64,000 bases of DNA from Doryteuthis pealeii (lineage: Eukaryota > Mollusca > Cephalopoda > Myopsida > Loliginidae). Each line of letters begins with the position of its first letter. Position 1 is the first letter of the stretch. The notes under the pieces are model-generated. The model did not search any database, was not told the origin of the DNA, and saw only the letters and a list, made by a program, of their open reading frames with translations. A program made the translations under genes and the position numbers. Positions 1-14,200 of this stretch are shown here, piece by piece. The stretch is from NCBI GenBank assembly GCA_023376005.1, contig CM042179.1:20147458-20211457 (forward strand), read 5' to 3'.

Positions 1-2618
1 TTATAATCCTTACAAATTGAAGAGGCCAAATGTAAAAAGTAGCAACCACTAAATTTAATCCTGAGTTAATCCGCTTGGTGAAAGAAGATATTTGCAGAAA
101 AATGTGATGCAACTTGTTAGTTCATTTGTCTCTTCTTTTTACCTGAAGAAAACAAAATTAACATAAATAATTGTTTTCATATCAATGCCCTATTTACTTT
201 GTCACAATTGACAAGTGGTGTAAATCTTGCTTCAGATTCTATATTTCTATATTTTTCCTTTTTTCATTTTTGAAGATGTGTATAAAAAAAAAGTTTAAAT
301 CTAAGTAAAAAAATGACATCAATAAATGTTACCTGGGATGAAGTATGTAAAGAAATTTTGATATAAAATGGACTTGTAGATGGAGGGTTTTTGTTAATGA
401 TTGAGAATAAAGGCAAATGTTTTATATGAAAAATATACAAAAATGTGGAGGAAAATATTTTCCTTGTGAGCTTAAGTATGTCAAAAAGTGATTAAAAAGT
501 GTTTTGTAAAAAATGCAAAGACAAGTGTAAGTTGAAATACAAAAATACGCAAGTGATATAAATGTACACATCATAATCTCACTTTTGAAAAAAAGAAATA
601 TTTAAATCAGAAAAAAAAAAAAAAAAAAAAAGGGTCAAAGTATCGGAATTCTTTTTTTTTCAAGATAGAAACATTTTGACGATCAGATGAAAATCAGAAA
701 ATAAATGCTGAATGAATGAACAAACTGCAAAGTAATTCAAACAAAATTACAGGGAGTGGGGTAGTGGGTGGGGAAATGGACCATTCTGCAAGGTGCAATT
801 AAAAAAAAAAAAAAAGTTTTTCACCGAGATATCTTGACAATCAAAAAGAATAACAAAATTTGAAATGTTTGGGGAAAAAAAAAAAAAATTAAGAGAAAAA
901 TATAATCTGTTAATTTACTAAAAAGTAATATGTGTACTCATATCCACCAAAGTTCATTATAATCTGTTTACAAAAATGTGATTAGGTTAATAAAAAAAAT
1001 TTAAAAAAATTCTTTTTTCCCAGCAGTGCAATTACCTATGTCAGATACCTATGTCAAGAATACAAGTGTAAAAAAAAATTTAAAAAAAAAAAATATTTCA
1101 AACTGAAGTTTTATTTGGTGAAAATAATTATCAATCTTTGCAATAATAAAGTCTAAGTTGTGTTTGCAGCAAAGCTAGAATGTCTTATTTGCCATTTTCC
1201 TCTTCTGTACTATTTTGTTATAAAAATGTAAAAAAATTATGCATCATATAATTTGGCATTAAATTAATAAATTATTATTTCATATTAGTAAAATGAGAAA
1301 TTAAAAAATATCTATTCAAGAGAAAAATGTTTTATATCCATCGATTCAATTTATAAGAATTAAAGGTTAACTTCTGAATATGTTTTCCCTCTTTAATATT
1401 AAGTTAGATGATTATAAACAGATAAATATTTTGTAAGAGATTTAATTTAATTACTTAATAAAAAAATCAGACTAATAAAATTCTATACCATAAAATGGAA
1501 AAGCATTTTATTTGAATAATCTTTTTTATTTATTTACACATTTTACTTTTTACATGGGTAAAAAGGATGGAGGAAAAGAATTAAAAATATCAATATTGAT
1601 AAGCACTTTGGAAGTGAAAAGTTCCCTGAAATAAATTTTTTCTCCAAAATATGGCTGTATATGTGCTGTACCAAGGCCCCAACAGGCACGTGTTGGTGCA
1701 GAGTTATCTCCCTTAACTGATAGTGCCATTAAGGTTTAAGAAACGGAAACTGTTAACAATTTGAAAACATTGCTTATAGGATTAGACCTCTAAGCACAAA
1801 CAAATATATTTATGTCTCAACTTATTCAACATTAAAATAATACTTACATAAGTCATATAATGTAACGCCCATTACATGTAACTTTAACATATTATGGATT
1901 TAAAAAGATTTTAAAAATATCTATGTGGGAGTAAAGAATTCATTTTAAAAAAGGAAAATATTTAAAATTCAGTTAAAAAAAAAATTTAATTGGAAAAAAA
2001 AATTATAGGAATAAATTTGGAAGAATAAATTAAAATAAAAAAATAATAAAAAAGGGATAGGAATAAAAAGGAAAAAAAACAAAAACAAAAGTAGTGTTTT
2101 TAAGTTATCACAAAAATTGGCTGAGACGTTCTCAACCAATAATTAAATATATTTAAAAAAAAAAAAAAAAAAAAAGAAAAAGAAAAAAGAAAAAGAAAAA
2201 AAAATGTCCTCTTGGAAGATGAGGAGGTATACTTTCTTGTGGAACCATATGTTCCATATATTATTATATATTTTATGTTTTATGTGCAGAATAAATAAAC
2301 AGAACAAATAAAAATCAACCACATTAGGAAAATATTTTTGTAATCTTACAAGTCCAACAAAATCTGTTTCTAAACCACAAGATCCAGTGTCAGTGGGATA
2401 TAACAAAAAAAAAAAAAAAAAGAAAAAAAAGAAAAAAAAAAAGGGTTTGGCAGCATATATTAACAGCAGCAGATTAAGGCATCAGCTGTGACCCACAATG
2501 TCAAAACATTGGCATCAATCAGGGAGATTTCTGAGATTTCCTAGGATGGATGCCAACTTTCTAGAAGTTGCTTTTTTGTTTTGTCTTTTATAGTAAAGCT
2601 AGCATCAATGATATTGAA
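1..2618 (-). other. PPP4R4 3' UTR and downstream flank
   Basis: AT-rich sequence with many A and T runs and no coding signal. The 3' UTR starts at 2618 and reads toward position 1. The first AATAAA signals on the gene strand are at 1525-1530 and 1507-1512, which would give a 3' UTR of about 1.1 kb, but the true cleavage site cannot be fixed from sequence. A-rich runs at 2154-2203 and 2404-2441 are simple sequence. Confidence 0.4.
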
Positions 2619-2646
2619 TCACTTAGAGCTGCTGGCACTCTTTCGC
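2619..2646 (-). CDS. PPP4R4: PPP4R4 exon 27 (terminal, residues 970-978 and stop)
   Basis: Acceptor TTTTAG|GCGA; encodes R-RKSASSSK then TGA. The RRKS motif fits a basophilic kinase site. The tail is short but the acceptor, phase and stop all agree. The 3' UTR continues to lower coordinates; AATAAA hexamers on this strand lie at 1525-1530 and 1507-1512. Confidence 0.8.
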
Positions 2647-3354
2647 CTAAAAATAAAACAAAAACAAAATGAATATAAGGTATAAAAAACAAAACAACCC
2701 CCCCCCCAAAAAAAAACAACAACTTAATTTGACTATTAAAATAATTTTCACCACAACATTCAACTCTAATACAAAGTATATATCCAAGTAAGGTTACTAT
2801 ATTCTATTCATAATTTTCACATTTTTTAAAGTTAGAGAAAATGTAGAATTATTAATTTTTTTACTGAAATTGAAATAAATTTGCAAAACACACATTACTT
2901 TATAATAATTTGATAGAATATGGTGTTCATTTAAAAAAAACAACTTTGGTTTGCATTATGAATTAAATTTCACATAGTTGTTAATTTGAGAAATTTATTT
3001 GTTACAAGTTTAGTAATATAATTTTTAGGAAGAGTAAATTATATTTTCCACGCTGTTTTGAGAAAAGTCTATAATTTTGTGTTATATTACAAGTCTTTGT
3101 TTAATTAGAAATGTTGATTTTATTATGTTTAGTAGATTAGGAGTTGGAGCTGGAGTTATTTAGTGTTGCTAAATGAAGAGGTTAAAAAGAAAAGAAAATT
3201 TAAAAAAAAAAAAAAAAAAAAAACAAAAAAAAAACAGTATAAAAAAAGAAAAATTACATACAAACACAAAACCAACATTTAGTTTTCAGTGAAATAAAAC
3301 TGTAATTTGTGACTCATTATCAAGATTCAAACTTTTTCACCAATAGTGTGTATG

Positions 3355-3390
<36 letters not shown>

Positions 3391-3843
3391 CAGTTCCTGA
3401 TAGCCGAGAGGGTAAGGAGCTTGATGGATGAAAATTCTATCGGGTTTTGCACCCGACTAGAGGTAACTGTTAAAAAGTCGAGCTGCACTAATGAGAAGTA
3501 AACTTCGAAACACGTCTGTGGATGACTGGTATATATATGCTCCCAAATTTTCATGGAAGAGCACTGTAGGGGAGACATTAATTTACCTTTCACCGTTTAG
3601 CATAAAAAGCAAATATGTGCCTGTTGTCTACAGACTGGAGTTCTCTGGTGATTGTAAAAACATATCCTGTAAGTTTGTTTGTATAAATTAATTGTTCACC
3701 CCTGGCTGACAGTTCCTGATACCCGAGAGGGTAAAGAGCTTGATGGATGAAAATTGTGTTTCGCACCTGGCTAGAGGTAGCTGTTAAAAAGTTGAGCTGC
3801 ACTGATGAGAAGTAAACTTTGAAACACATGTCTGTGGATGACT

Positions 3844-3919
<76 letters not shown>

Positions 3920-4105
3920 TTTGATATATTGAAAAAACAAATGATGTTTACAAATGCATGGGATCATCAGGGGCCTTCCTCTCAACGGTTTTAACTACCC
4001 ATTCTCTTCTGATGATCCCATGCATTTGTAAACATCATTTGTTTTTTCAATATATCAAATTCATACTGTCGGATTAATTTCCTTTTATTTCACACACACA
4101 CACAC

Positions 4106-4190
<85 letters not shown>

Positions 4191-4451
4191 ACACAGAGAG
4201 GCAGACACACTATCGGTGAAAATTTTTCAATACAAACAATATATAGTTAGGAAGTCAACGAATGTTTCTTTATAGATATATGTGATGGATGCTGGGAATC
4301 ATTCTTGTTTTATTGGAAGCACGGAAAAATATAAGATAAGAAATAGAAATGAAGATTAAAAACAACAAAATATTCATCACTTTGAATTTTGGTATTTATT
4401 CTTATCTTTTTTCCAGGCTTCCAATATAACCAAAATGTTTTACCAACATCT

Positions 4452-4493
<42 letters not shown>

Positions 4494-5039
4494 TTTGGAG
4501 GCTGATTTTGAAGGCTATCACAATGCAGATGTAAAGAAAAAATAAGGTAACAATGGTGTTGTTTGTTAACCTGTGATTTATTCTTAATATCAATATTTCG
4601 AGATAAAATCTCTTCTTCTAAAGAACACTGGAACTGAAGTAGTTGTCGTCTTATGGCATTTTTAGTTAAATGAAATTTTTTTTTGAAAATGTTACAGATG
4701 GTATTTTTTTATAACTGTATTCTTGTGTTGCATGTTTACATGAATGCGCTTTTTTTGTTTCTACGTGTGCGTATGTTGTTATGCGTGTGTGCATGCAAAT
4801 GCATGTAGACTGTGACGTTGTGTGCGTATGAATGACATACGCACACACGCACGTGGATACGATCATAACATCACAGTGTACATTAATATTAAGAATAAAT
4901 CACAGGTTAACAAACAACACCATTGGTACCTTATTTTTTCTATACATCTGCATTGTGATAGCCTTCTAAATCAACCTCCTAACTAATATATACACTAATG
5001 CTTCAAGCAAATTATAAAACACTTTATATATATATATAC

Positions 5040-5089
<50 letters not shown>

Positions 5090-8000
5090 TGTTTATTCAA
5101 AAATCTCACCTTTCTATTTGACTTTTGACTTGAGATCCAGTCTGGCGTTCTGAGATTCTAGTTGATGAACTTCCTAAAAATTAGAAAATTAAATGATAAT
5201 AAAAAAGAGAAAGGAACATTCATACTTTCTAAAAATATGAATTTATACATTTCACGTAAATTAAATAAAAAAAAAAAAAAAAAAAAAGAAAAGCAAAATG
5301 AATACTTAACTCTTATTTAATTTTAAAATTTCTATTATAAAAAATTTGTTTAAAATTTCTATGAAAACAAAAAAACATTAAAATCAATTTATCAATATAT
5401 ACTGCTCTTTTGTCTGTATTTTGTTTGACAGTTTATTTGTTTTTACTCATATTTTCTTTTTTATAAATTGTATTTTCCCTTGTCTGTGTTCCTTTTATTT
5501 ATGTTTTGACTGTGTACCCACTGCCAATTTTTATGTTGGTGTTAAGATTTATTTAAGTGGACATCAACTACCACCAGTTAAAATAAATCCAATAACCATA
5601 GACTCAAAGTTGAAATGCTAATAAATTAAAAAAAAGAAAAAGAAAAAGAACAAAAGAAATAGACAAGAAAAATGGAATATACATTGTATCTTAACATAAC
5701 TGGATGACCTGGGATCCTGTTTAATTCTGGTTTGTAACAGCAGTTCATGATAATATTGAGGTTTCTATTTAGAAATGAATGAAGGATACTAATTGATAAT
5801 CAAGAATTTGGATAATTGAAAAGAGACAGACTTTACAAAATGGATCATTCAGTTGCAAATTAGACTGGAAATTGCTTTATTCTCTATATTAGAGAATTTT
5901 AAGTATATTGCTGCTCTAATAAAAAAATCTCTCTATGACATGATATTCTTGCTGGGTTACTGTTTATATATGAGAAAAGGAAGACACTATGGAAAATTTT
6001 AAATTGACATATTTGCTATAAAGGCTAGTTTCATCACACAAGTGTCAAGGGGAGATAAGCGTGTTGTTTTTTGAAATATAAATATCATATATCAGTTAAT
6101 CTTTGGATTTTATTATATGAGTTATTTTATCATAATAATTATGCTTGTCCATTGATTCAATGATAACCATTATGAATCCAACTATTCTCCCTCCAGCTAT
6201 AGGTAAAATAGAGCAGAATGGGGTCTTTAACCTTGATATAAAAACTGGTCTAGGAGAAGGAAAACTCTGAATTCAAACCTGTTAAACACTGCTTAAAAAT
6301 TGACCTTGTGTCATATCCTGCTTGTGTGGAGGGGTTTAGGAAAATACATATATATATATTTACCAACTCCTCCGAACAAGCGGGATGTGACACAAGGTCA
6401 ATTTCTTAAGCGGAGTTTTAAGTGAGGTTTGAATTCAGAATTTTCCTTCTCCTAGACTGGTTGCTGAACCAAGGTTAGAGAGCCCAGTCTGCCCTACTAT
6501 TTACCCATAGCTGGAGGGAGAGTAGAATTCATACCTTTCCCAAGGGTATTAGCGCTAAGTGAAATGCAATTACCACATTCAGGATTTGAACTCGGGGTGA
6601 CTCGGGGTGACTTTAACCATTACACCATGCGCTTCCTACCTATATGGGCAGATTTGTTTATAGTAGTGAAGGCCTATGTAGGACCAGCTTCACACTTTTT
6701 GGATGAGTTGATAACAGAAGAATGGTGCACCAATATGTCATATTTTCCAAACAGCATCCCTCAGGTTTTGAATTCATAGTTATTCGTTCACTTAGATCAG
6801 TTGCTTTACCTAGGCTAAAGTGCCCAGTTTGTCCTTACCAGGGGATAGGGGAAAAGATACACATTTATTTGTGCCTTTCCCTAGGGCATTAGTGAAAGGT
6901 AAACAGTATTTGAACACAGCTTATTTAGTTAATTTTCTATGATGTTGATTGTAAGTTCATAATTTTTTTAATATATAGAAGTTTAAGCAGACATATATTC
7001 AAGATTTTAAATACTGGAAATATAATTCTGAATATCATGCAATATAAAAATATTTTCTTATAATTGAATATGTGTAAAATATTATTTTCAAAGTATATTT
7101 AATAAAGTTAACATATTTAATTCATGTCTATGTGAGAGATGTGCTCTGAATGATTGACCATAACACAACCATTAAGTCTGGTAAGAATAGGTAATGTATA
7201 ATTTATCTTAGCATGTTAGATAAAAACAGACTCGAATGCATTAAACTAGAATGTTTAATAATGCCCTATGTTGACAACCTGGTGACATCATCCATGAATC
7301 TATTGATCCAGTACCACTTCAAGGATGGAAGAAATGGCAAGGGGGTCAACTGAAAACATGGCTCAAAACAGTCAAGCAAGATACTGAGCTGATCCTGGGC
7401 CTAGGCCTTTATGGAAGAAATGGCAAGAAGGTCAACTGAAAACATGGCTCAAAACAGTCAAGCAAGATACTGAGCTGATCCTGGGCCTAGGCCTTTATGG
7501 AAGAAATGGCAAGAAGGTCAACTGAAAACATGGCTCAAAACAGTCAAGCAAGATACTGAGCTGATCCTGGGCCTAGGCCTTTATGGAAGAAATGGCAAGG
7601 GGGTCAACTGAAAACATGGCTCAAAACAGTCAAGCAAGATACTGAGCTGATCCTGGGCCTAGGCCTTTATGGAGTTTGTCGATGGAACCGCGAATGGCTG
7701 ACACTGATAACCTCAACTGTGTTGGTTCGCCATGCATGGACCGCATTCATTTGTAATATAATGAATTTGTTGGGTGGAGCCATCTCAAGTGACCCAAGGT
7801 GAATGCAGTAACAGTCACAGAATTAAACTAGAAATATTTTTTTCAAATTTGACATTTCCCTAATTATAAATAGTTTAAAGAAAATAATAAATTTTCCACT
7901 TTATATGTAAACCATTGAAATAACTTACCTTGACTTGTTGTGGTAGTTGTACTACTGTTTGTGGTATTTGTAGATGATGTAGATGATGTAGATGATATTG

Positions 8001-11000
8001 AGGATGATGATGATGATGTCGATACAGAGGGGGAAGGTGCTGATCCTGTACTTCTTCGGTAACTGGAAATAATAAACATTAATTTCTTAACCAGAGTAAT
8101 AAATCATTTTTATCAAACATTCTTCAGATTTTTATGGTAAAAGGAAAAAAAGAATTGGGTGGTTGGTTTTGAAGGCTATCACAATGCAAGTGTAAAGAAA
8201 AATAAGGTAACTATGGTGTTGTTTGTTAACCTCTAATTCATTCTTAATATTTCAAGATAAAATCTCATCAACAGAAGATTTGTTGACATTCATCAAATAC
8301 AAAATTAGAAATATCCTTTTAATTAATGACACCTTAAATAACTATAGTGAATTGTTTAAATTATTGATAACTAAGTAAAAACTTTTATCAAAATAACAAA
8401 CTTGACAATTCTCATTTGATTATGACTATCGAATTACAAACATTAAATATATCTCCAATAATTTCTTTATTAGTAAAAAATATTTTCATGAAGTGATCAA
8501 TTTTATAGTAAACATATCAATTTGATTTCCCAGTATTTTTTCTTCATATATATTTGTAAATTTTAATCATTAATTTATAAGTCAGATTTTAAATTCTTTG
8601 GTATTTTATTAATGGTTTTATTCTTATAATAATTCATACAAAAATGAATCACAATAAACTGCAGAATAGTTGATTTTTTTCATGAACTAAAAATCATTTA
8701 CTTTAACAAATTTGAATTTTTTGCATTTCAAATTCTGTAATTTATTAAAATGAAATATTTCATTTGAAAGAGTGAAAGAATTTGTAATCAGAACTGTTCA
8801 TTGCAAATCAAAATTAACAATATTTTTGGTAAATTTTTGAAAATCAAGTTATCATTTTAATATATGAATATAATCTGACTATTAAAACTGATTTCATTCA
8901 TTCAAACCTTTTTATGCTTTGTTTGTTATTGTATTCACTTAATCCCATTCTTTATTTCATTGTCTTTTTTATTTGTTTTATTTTAGGGGTTTTACATCAT
9001 TCATAAAAATATCTTTATTAAAACTTGTTTTTCTATTTATTGAATTTATTTTATAACTATTAAAAAAAAAAAAATAGTAGACATTTAACACTTTGAGACT
9101 TGAACTCCAGAGTCTAAATTTACTCTGCTGTGATCTCTGCACCAGTAAACCAGTGTGTGTGTGTGGGGGGGGGGAATAAAAGTCCCCACCCCCCATCTAC
9201 TGGTGTAATTGGCTTAAAGGGTTAAAACAAAAGTTTCATTGTTATTGCAGGTAGTTTTCTCTCAAAACCATCAGCTTAGGAGAACAACTTATTTATTCTA
9301 GATTTTTGTTCATTTTAGAATTTTGTATAGACTTCTTAAATTTACATTTTAGGTAAAATGATTTTTTGTATGATGAATTTATAACAATATTATCTACATT
9401 ATTTTGTGCTGTCAATTCAAAGCTTCAAAGAAGAAGAAAAGAAAATAATTAAAATAAAGGTATCATTATTTTATGAAGTTCTTTTTCTCTTTCAATATTA
9501 ATGATTTTATTTTTAGATTTTAATTATAAGATCATTTAATTACATCTCTTAATGTATCATACATTTACTACATTCTTTTAAGTTAAAAGGTTTTAAACTT
9601 TCAAAACATAAAAAAAGACAATTGGAGTTAGCTACCTTTAAACATAGAAAAATTATATAGGTTTTACTGCACATGCAGACACCACACAATTAATATTAAC
9701 ACCCTGTTGGGAATTTTAAGTCCAGAGCCCAATTCCTATAAGTAGTTATCAATAAATGGCTAAAAATGGATTTTTCATTTAAAGTTACCTGTTATTTTCC
9801 ATAAATCAAAGACTGTTAAATAAGTTTAATATTACTTTTAAACAAAGGCTATCATTTGGGGTGGTTACAAAAACAAACTTCCGAATGAGGTGGTATAGGA
9901 TGTTAAAAGTTAATTGGCAAATTGGATCATTTTAACACTAAAAAAATATTGCTCATGACATTTTTGCAGTAAAATACAAAATTTGTATTATTGATATGAC
10001 AAATGTTTAATTTTAACTTTTTGTCATTACTTACCTACTGACAGGAGTGGTTGGCTTAATTCCAGATTTTCCTTGTTTTTGACTTCCTGGTGAAGCTAAT
10101 AAAATAAAATAAAAAAATAAAATATTAAAATCATTTTTAGAATTAAAAAAAAAAAAAAAGAATTTGAAAATAACTATTTTGAAGAATTGAATTTTCTTAA
10201 TTATTTAAATCTTATCACTTATGAGAGATATGCATTTTATATTTTGTCAATAGCAGAAGTACTATAAGCTATTCATAAATCCAATGATTATGTAATTTTG
10301 AAAGTTTGGTTGTTGTTTAATGGCATATCAACACTTGTGGATTATTTAATGCCAAATATTGTTTTTTTTTTGTATACATGATTTGTAAGTGAATAGTTTG
10401 TTTGCCACACCTTCCACATGTTAGACATCCTCTGCAGCTCACCTTGGGGTGTTCATAATTTTGACATTAAAAGCACCTTAATGGTGCAGGGGTGCAGGTA
10501 CTTATAGAACTCATTCACCATGGGTAGGATGTGATACAAGGTTACAAATATGAAGCATCCAGTAAGAAGTGATGTATTGTTTTACCTTTTCAAGGTAGAA
10601 TTTAATTTTTATTTCCTTGGGAATTGTGGAATTGTCAAATATCAAAATGTATGTTTGTATTTCTTCACCACACTCCTTCTAATCGTTAACCTTTTCTAGT
10701 CCATGACCCCCGACTTTTTTTTTTTATAATCATTATTTTTACTTCCAGTAATTATTTTATATTTGTTTATAGATATTTAGTAGTTTACAATGAATTGACA
10801 AGTTAGCAAGTTGACATTCTATGTATTGTTACATTCAATGGCTGTTATTTATAAAGTAGATAATTAAAAATATATATATATTTGTACTTACTTGGTATCA
10901 TGGATGCTGGAACAGGTGATGGAGGGTGAGCTGGGACTGAGACTCGGGGTATTCGAGTATTATTACATAATCGATCTGACGCTTTAGTATCTTAAGGAAA

Positions 11001-11231
11001 AAAAAAAAAAAAAAAAAAAGGAAAAAAAAAAGAAATTATATATATTTATATAGGTTTACATCATTTCTAGGAAATTCTCTTTAAGCAACAAATGTTTCAA
11101 CACTTGTTTAGCATTCTAAACCAACCATGTATGTCTGCATACTCAACCACATAAACGTCACAATAAAATAATATATAATGTACTTAGCAGTTTACAAGCA
11201 CTTACACTTGTAATTTTTTTAAAGTATAAAA

Positions 11232-11273
<42 letters not shown>

Positions 11274-14200
11274 GTTGGTGTGAATAGAGGAAAGTGTGGA
11301 TATAACAACACAGACAATTGAATTCAGTTGATATTTCGCCTCATTGTATGAAGCTCCTTTGAAACTTTGTTATATGTGTGTGTGTGTGTGAGAAGAAAAA
11401 GTGGAAGTGAATCTGACAGTATGTAAAAATTGAAAAAACACAAGTTTATAAATGAATGATGTTTATTTCGCCTATGCTGCAGTGTTTCGATCTGTTTTGA
11501 TAGATCTTCATCAGGGTCTTCGTTAGTTTGAGGAAAAATAAATTATTATTGAAGATAAGAAAGTCTGCGAGCCTCTGTTTTTATAGTTGATTTTCAAATG
11601 TGAGAGAGATAAAAAATCTATTTAATGATTGATCTGATGAAGATCTATCGAAACACTGCAGCATAGGCAAAATAAACATCATTCGTATATAAACTTGTGT
11701 TTTTCAATTTTTTACAATATTACATATATATGTGTGTGTGAAGAAAATACTTGTTAAAAAAATTAGAAAAGCAAAAAAAAAGCAAAACAAAAAACAAAAA
11801 AACAAGAACAAACAAACTTTGTATTGCTTTTTCTTTTTGGCTAAAACATTTTCAAGTATATCAGATAATTCTTAATTAAATTATTTAAATCATTAATGAG
11901 GGTTAGATATTAAAAACTATTAACAAAATAAAGTTTGTTTCTTTATAGTATCTTTGAAGCATTGTGTGTATGTGTAATATAAGATTTTGAAGGCAATTTA
12001 CAATGCAATATGTGTTGAATTTATTTAACTTTTTTTTCTTTTTCTTTTTTTTTTCAAAACTAAATATTTTCGGAAGTAAAATTCCATCTTCAGAGTTATT
12101 ACTCTGAAGATGGAATTTTACTTCCGAAAATATTTAGTTTTGAAAAAAAAAAGAAAAAGAAAAAAAAGTTAAATAAATTCAACACATATTGCATTGTAAA
12201 TTGCCTTCAAAATCTTTATATTAACAAAATGTATTAATAGAAACTTAGATGACAAAAATGTCTAACATGATTGTGGATACACACAGAATTTACATGAGTT
12301 AGTTTACTTATTAATTGAGATGTCAAAGTTTTTGTCCTTATTAAATTAATTTTCTAATTATAACTTGAAATAATTACTTATAAAAGAAGAACAATAAATA
12401 TGAAAATTTAAAAGAACATAAAGAGAATACCTTTCGATATTGGAGGTGAGGATCCCATCACAGGAATTTTTGTATCACGTTTGCAAGGAGTATCAATAGG
12501 TTTTGAATCTAAAAGTAAAAAAGAAAAGAAAATGAAATTACTTTTATTATTAAAAAATGATAATTAATTCTCTTATTGATACTTACTTATTTTAAGGAAT
12601 GAAATGAAAACCATTTTTCATTTTAGTTTTTTTAAAAATCAACAGAAATATCAAATGAAATGTTTAAAGAAATTTGTTCAACAAGATAACAGTTTGAGGA
12701 AAAAAATAAATCATGCTGTATAATGCAAAATGGATCCTGATGTCAGTAAATGTTAGTAAGAAAAAGTTTAAAAACCCAAAAAACAAAAGAGATACAACTC
12801 TTTTGTATAAAATTTAAAAAGTTTTATTTTTCAAATTTGGGGGGCATTTTTTTTAGATTAATGTAGTAAACATAACAAAACAGAGAAAGAAAAAAATCTA
12901 GGATAACAGTAGTTAATATTAAGCAATCATGCTATTTAGTGTATTGAATAAAATTATACTATTTGGCATTGACAGAATATTATTTAATATAATGTTAAAA
13001 GCAAACATTACTAGTAGTTATTAATATCATCAAAATAATTTTTATTGAAAGGAAGAAAAGATATTTGGTATTTGTGCCAATTTGATTACAAGTTATAATA
13101 GCTTTTTTTTTTTTAATGATTTTCTTTTTCTTTCCTGAATATTTTAAGATCTATTAATGTGAAAGACTTAAGATATTTTTAAAAGGAAAATAATTTTAAA
13201 TTCTTTTTACTGAATAATCATTAGATATTATGAAATTATTAGGAGCATAAAAAATAAAACCAAATATATCAGGAATGAATGTTAAATGACTGAACATATT
13301 CATGGATGAGGACAGTGTTGAAATGAAATGAAATGAAAAAAAAGAAAAAAAAAAGTTATATAAATGGAAAAAACCCAAAAACCAAAATAAATAAAAAAAA
13401 GCAAGTTTTATGTTAGCAAAAATACAAATATTTAGATTTAAAATAATTAACCTGAAAAGTGAATCAAACAGGAAGTATTAAATTCATGAAAACAGCGAAG
13501 ACCCCCCCCAAAAAAAAACACCCCAGAGATATGCTTACTTTAATTGAATAATGCATATCATTCATAATTCGCCAACACTATACCTGATACTCACCATCCA
13601 CCACACACACATATCACGACTTATACATTGTTCATTTTCCTGACATTTGTACATTATTCTATGTACTATACATACACCTTTGATGAGTTGTAATTCACCT
13701 GAACACTGTACGCAATAATTTCCTTTTTATTAGAATTGAAACTCATTTATAATAATTAAAAAATAAAAAGTATTAGTTTATCACTTTTCCCATTAAAATG
13801 TTTGATTCTAGTGAAAGTTATGATTAGAATATTTCATTTATTCATTTGTAGAATTAGAGACAAAAATGAATTTATGTTTGTAAATATTTTAATTTATTTC
13901 CATAAGCAATTATCATCATGCAGGATATAAAATTGTTTTAGTTTGGAGAAACAGTCAGTCAAGGAAGATGGACATGCTGGAATATTAACATGCACCACAG
14001 AATATGGTGTGCTTCCTTACCTCTTTTAGGAATTTGAGAAACAGAACAAATTGATGAAGTTGATCGAGATTTAACAAGCCGGCAGTTTGGTATTGATGAA
14101 CCTTTGGTTTTAACTGATCATTTAAGAGAATAAAATTAAAACAAAAGAACAAAAAAATAAAAATAAATAAAATAAAACGAAATAAAATAAAATGAAATAA

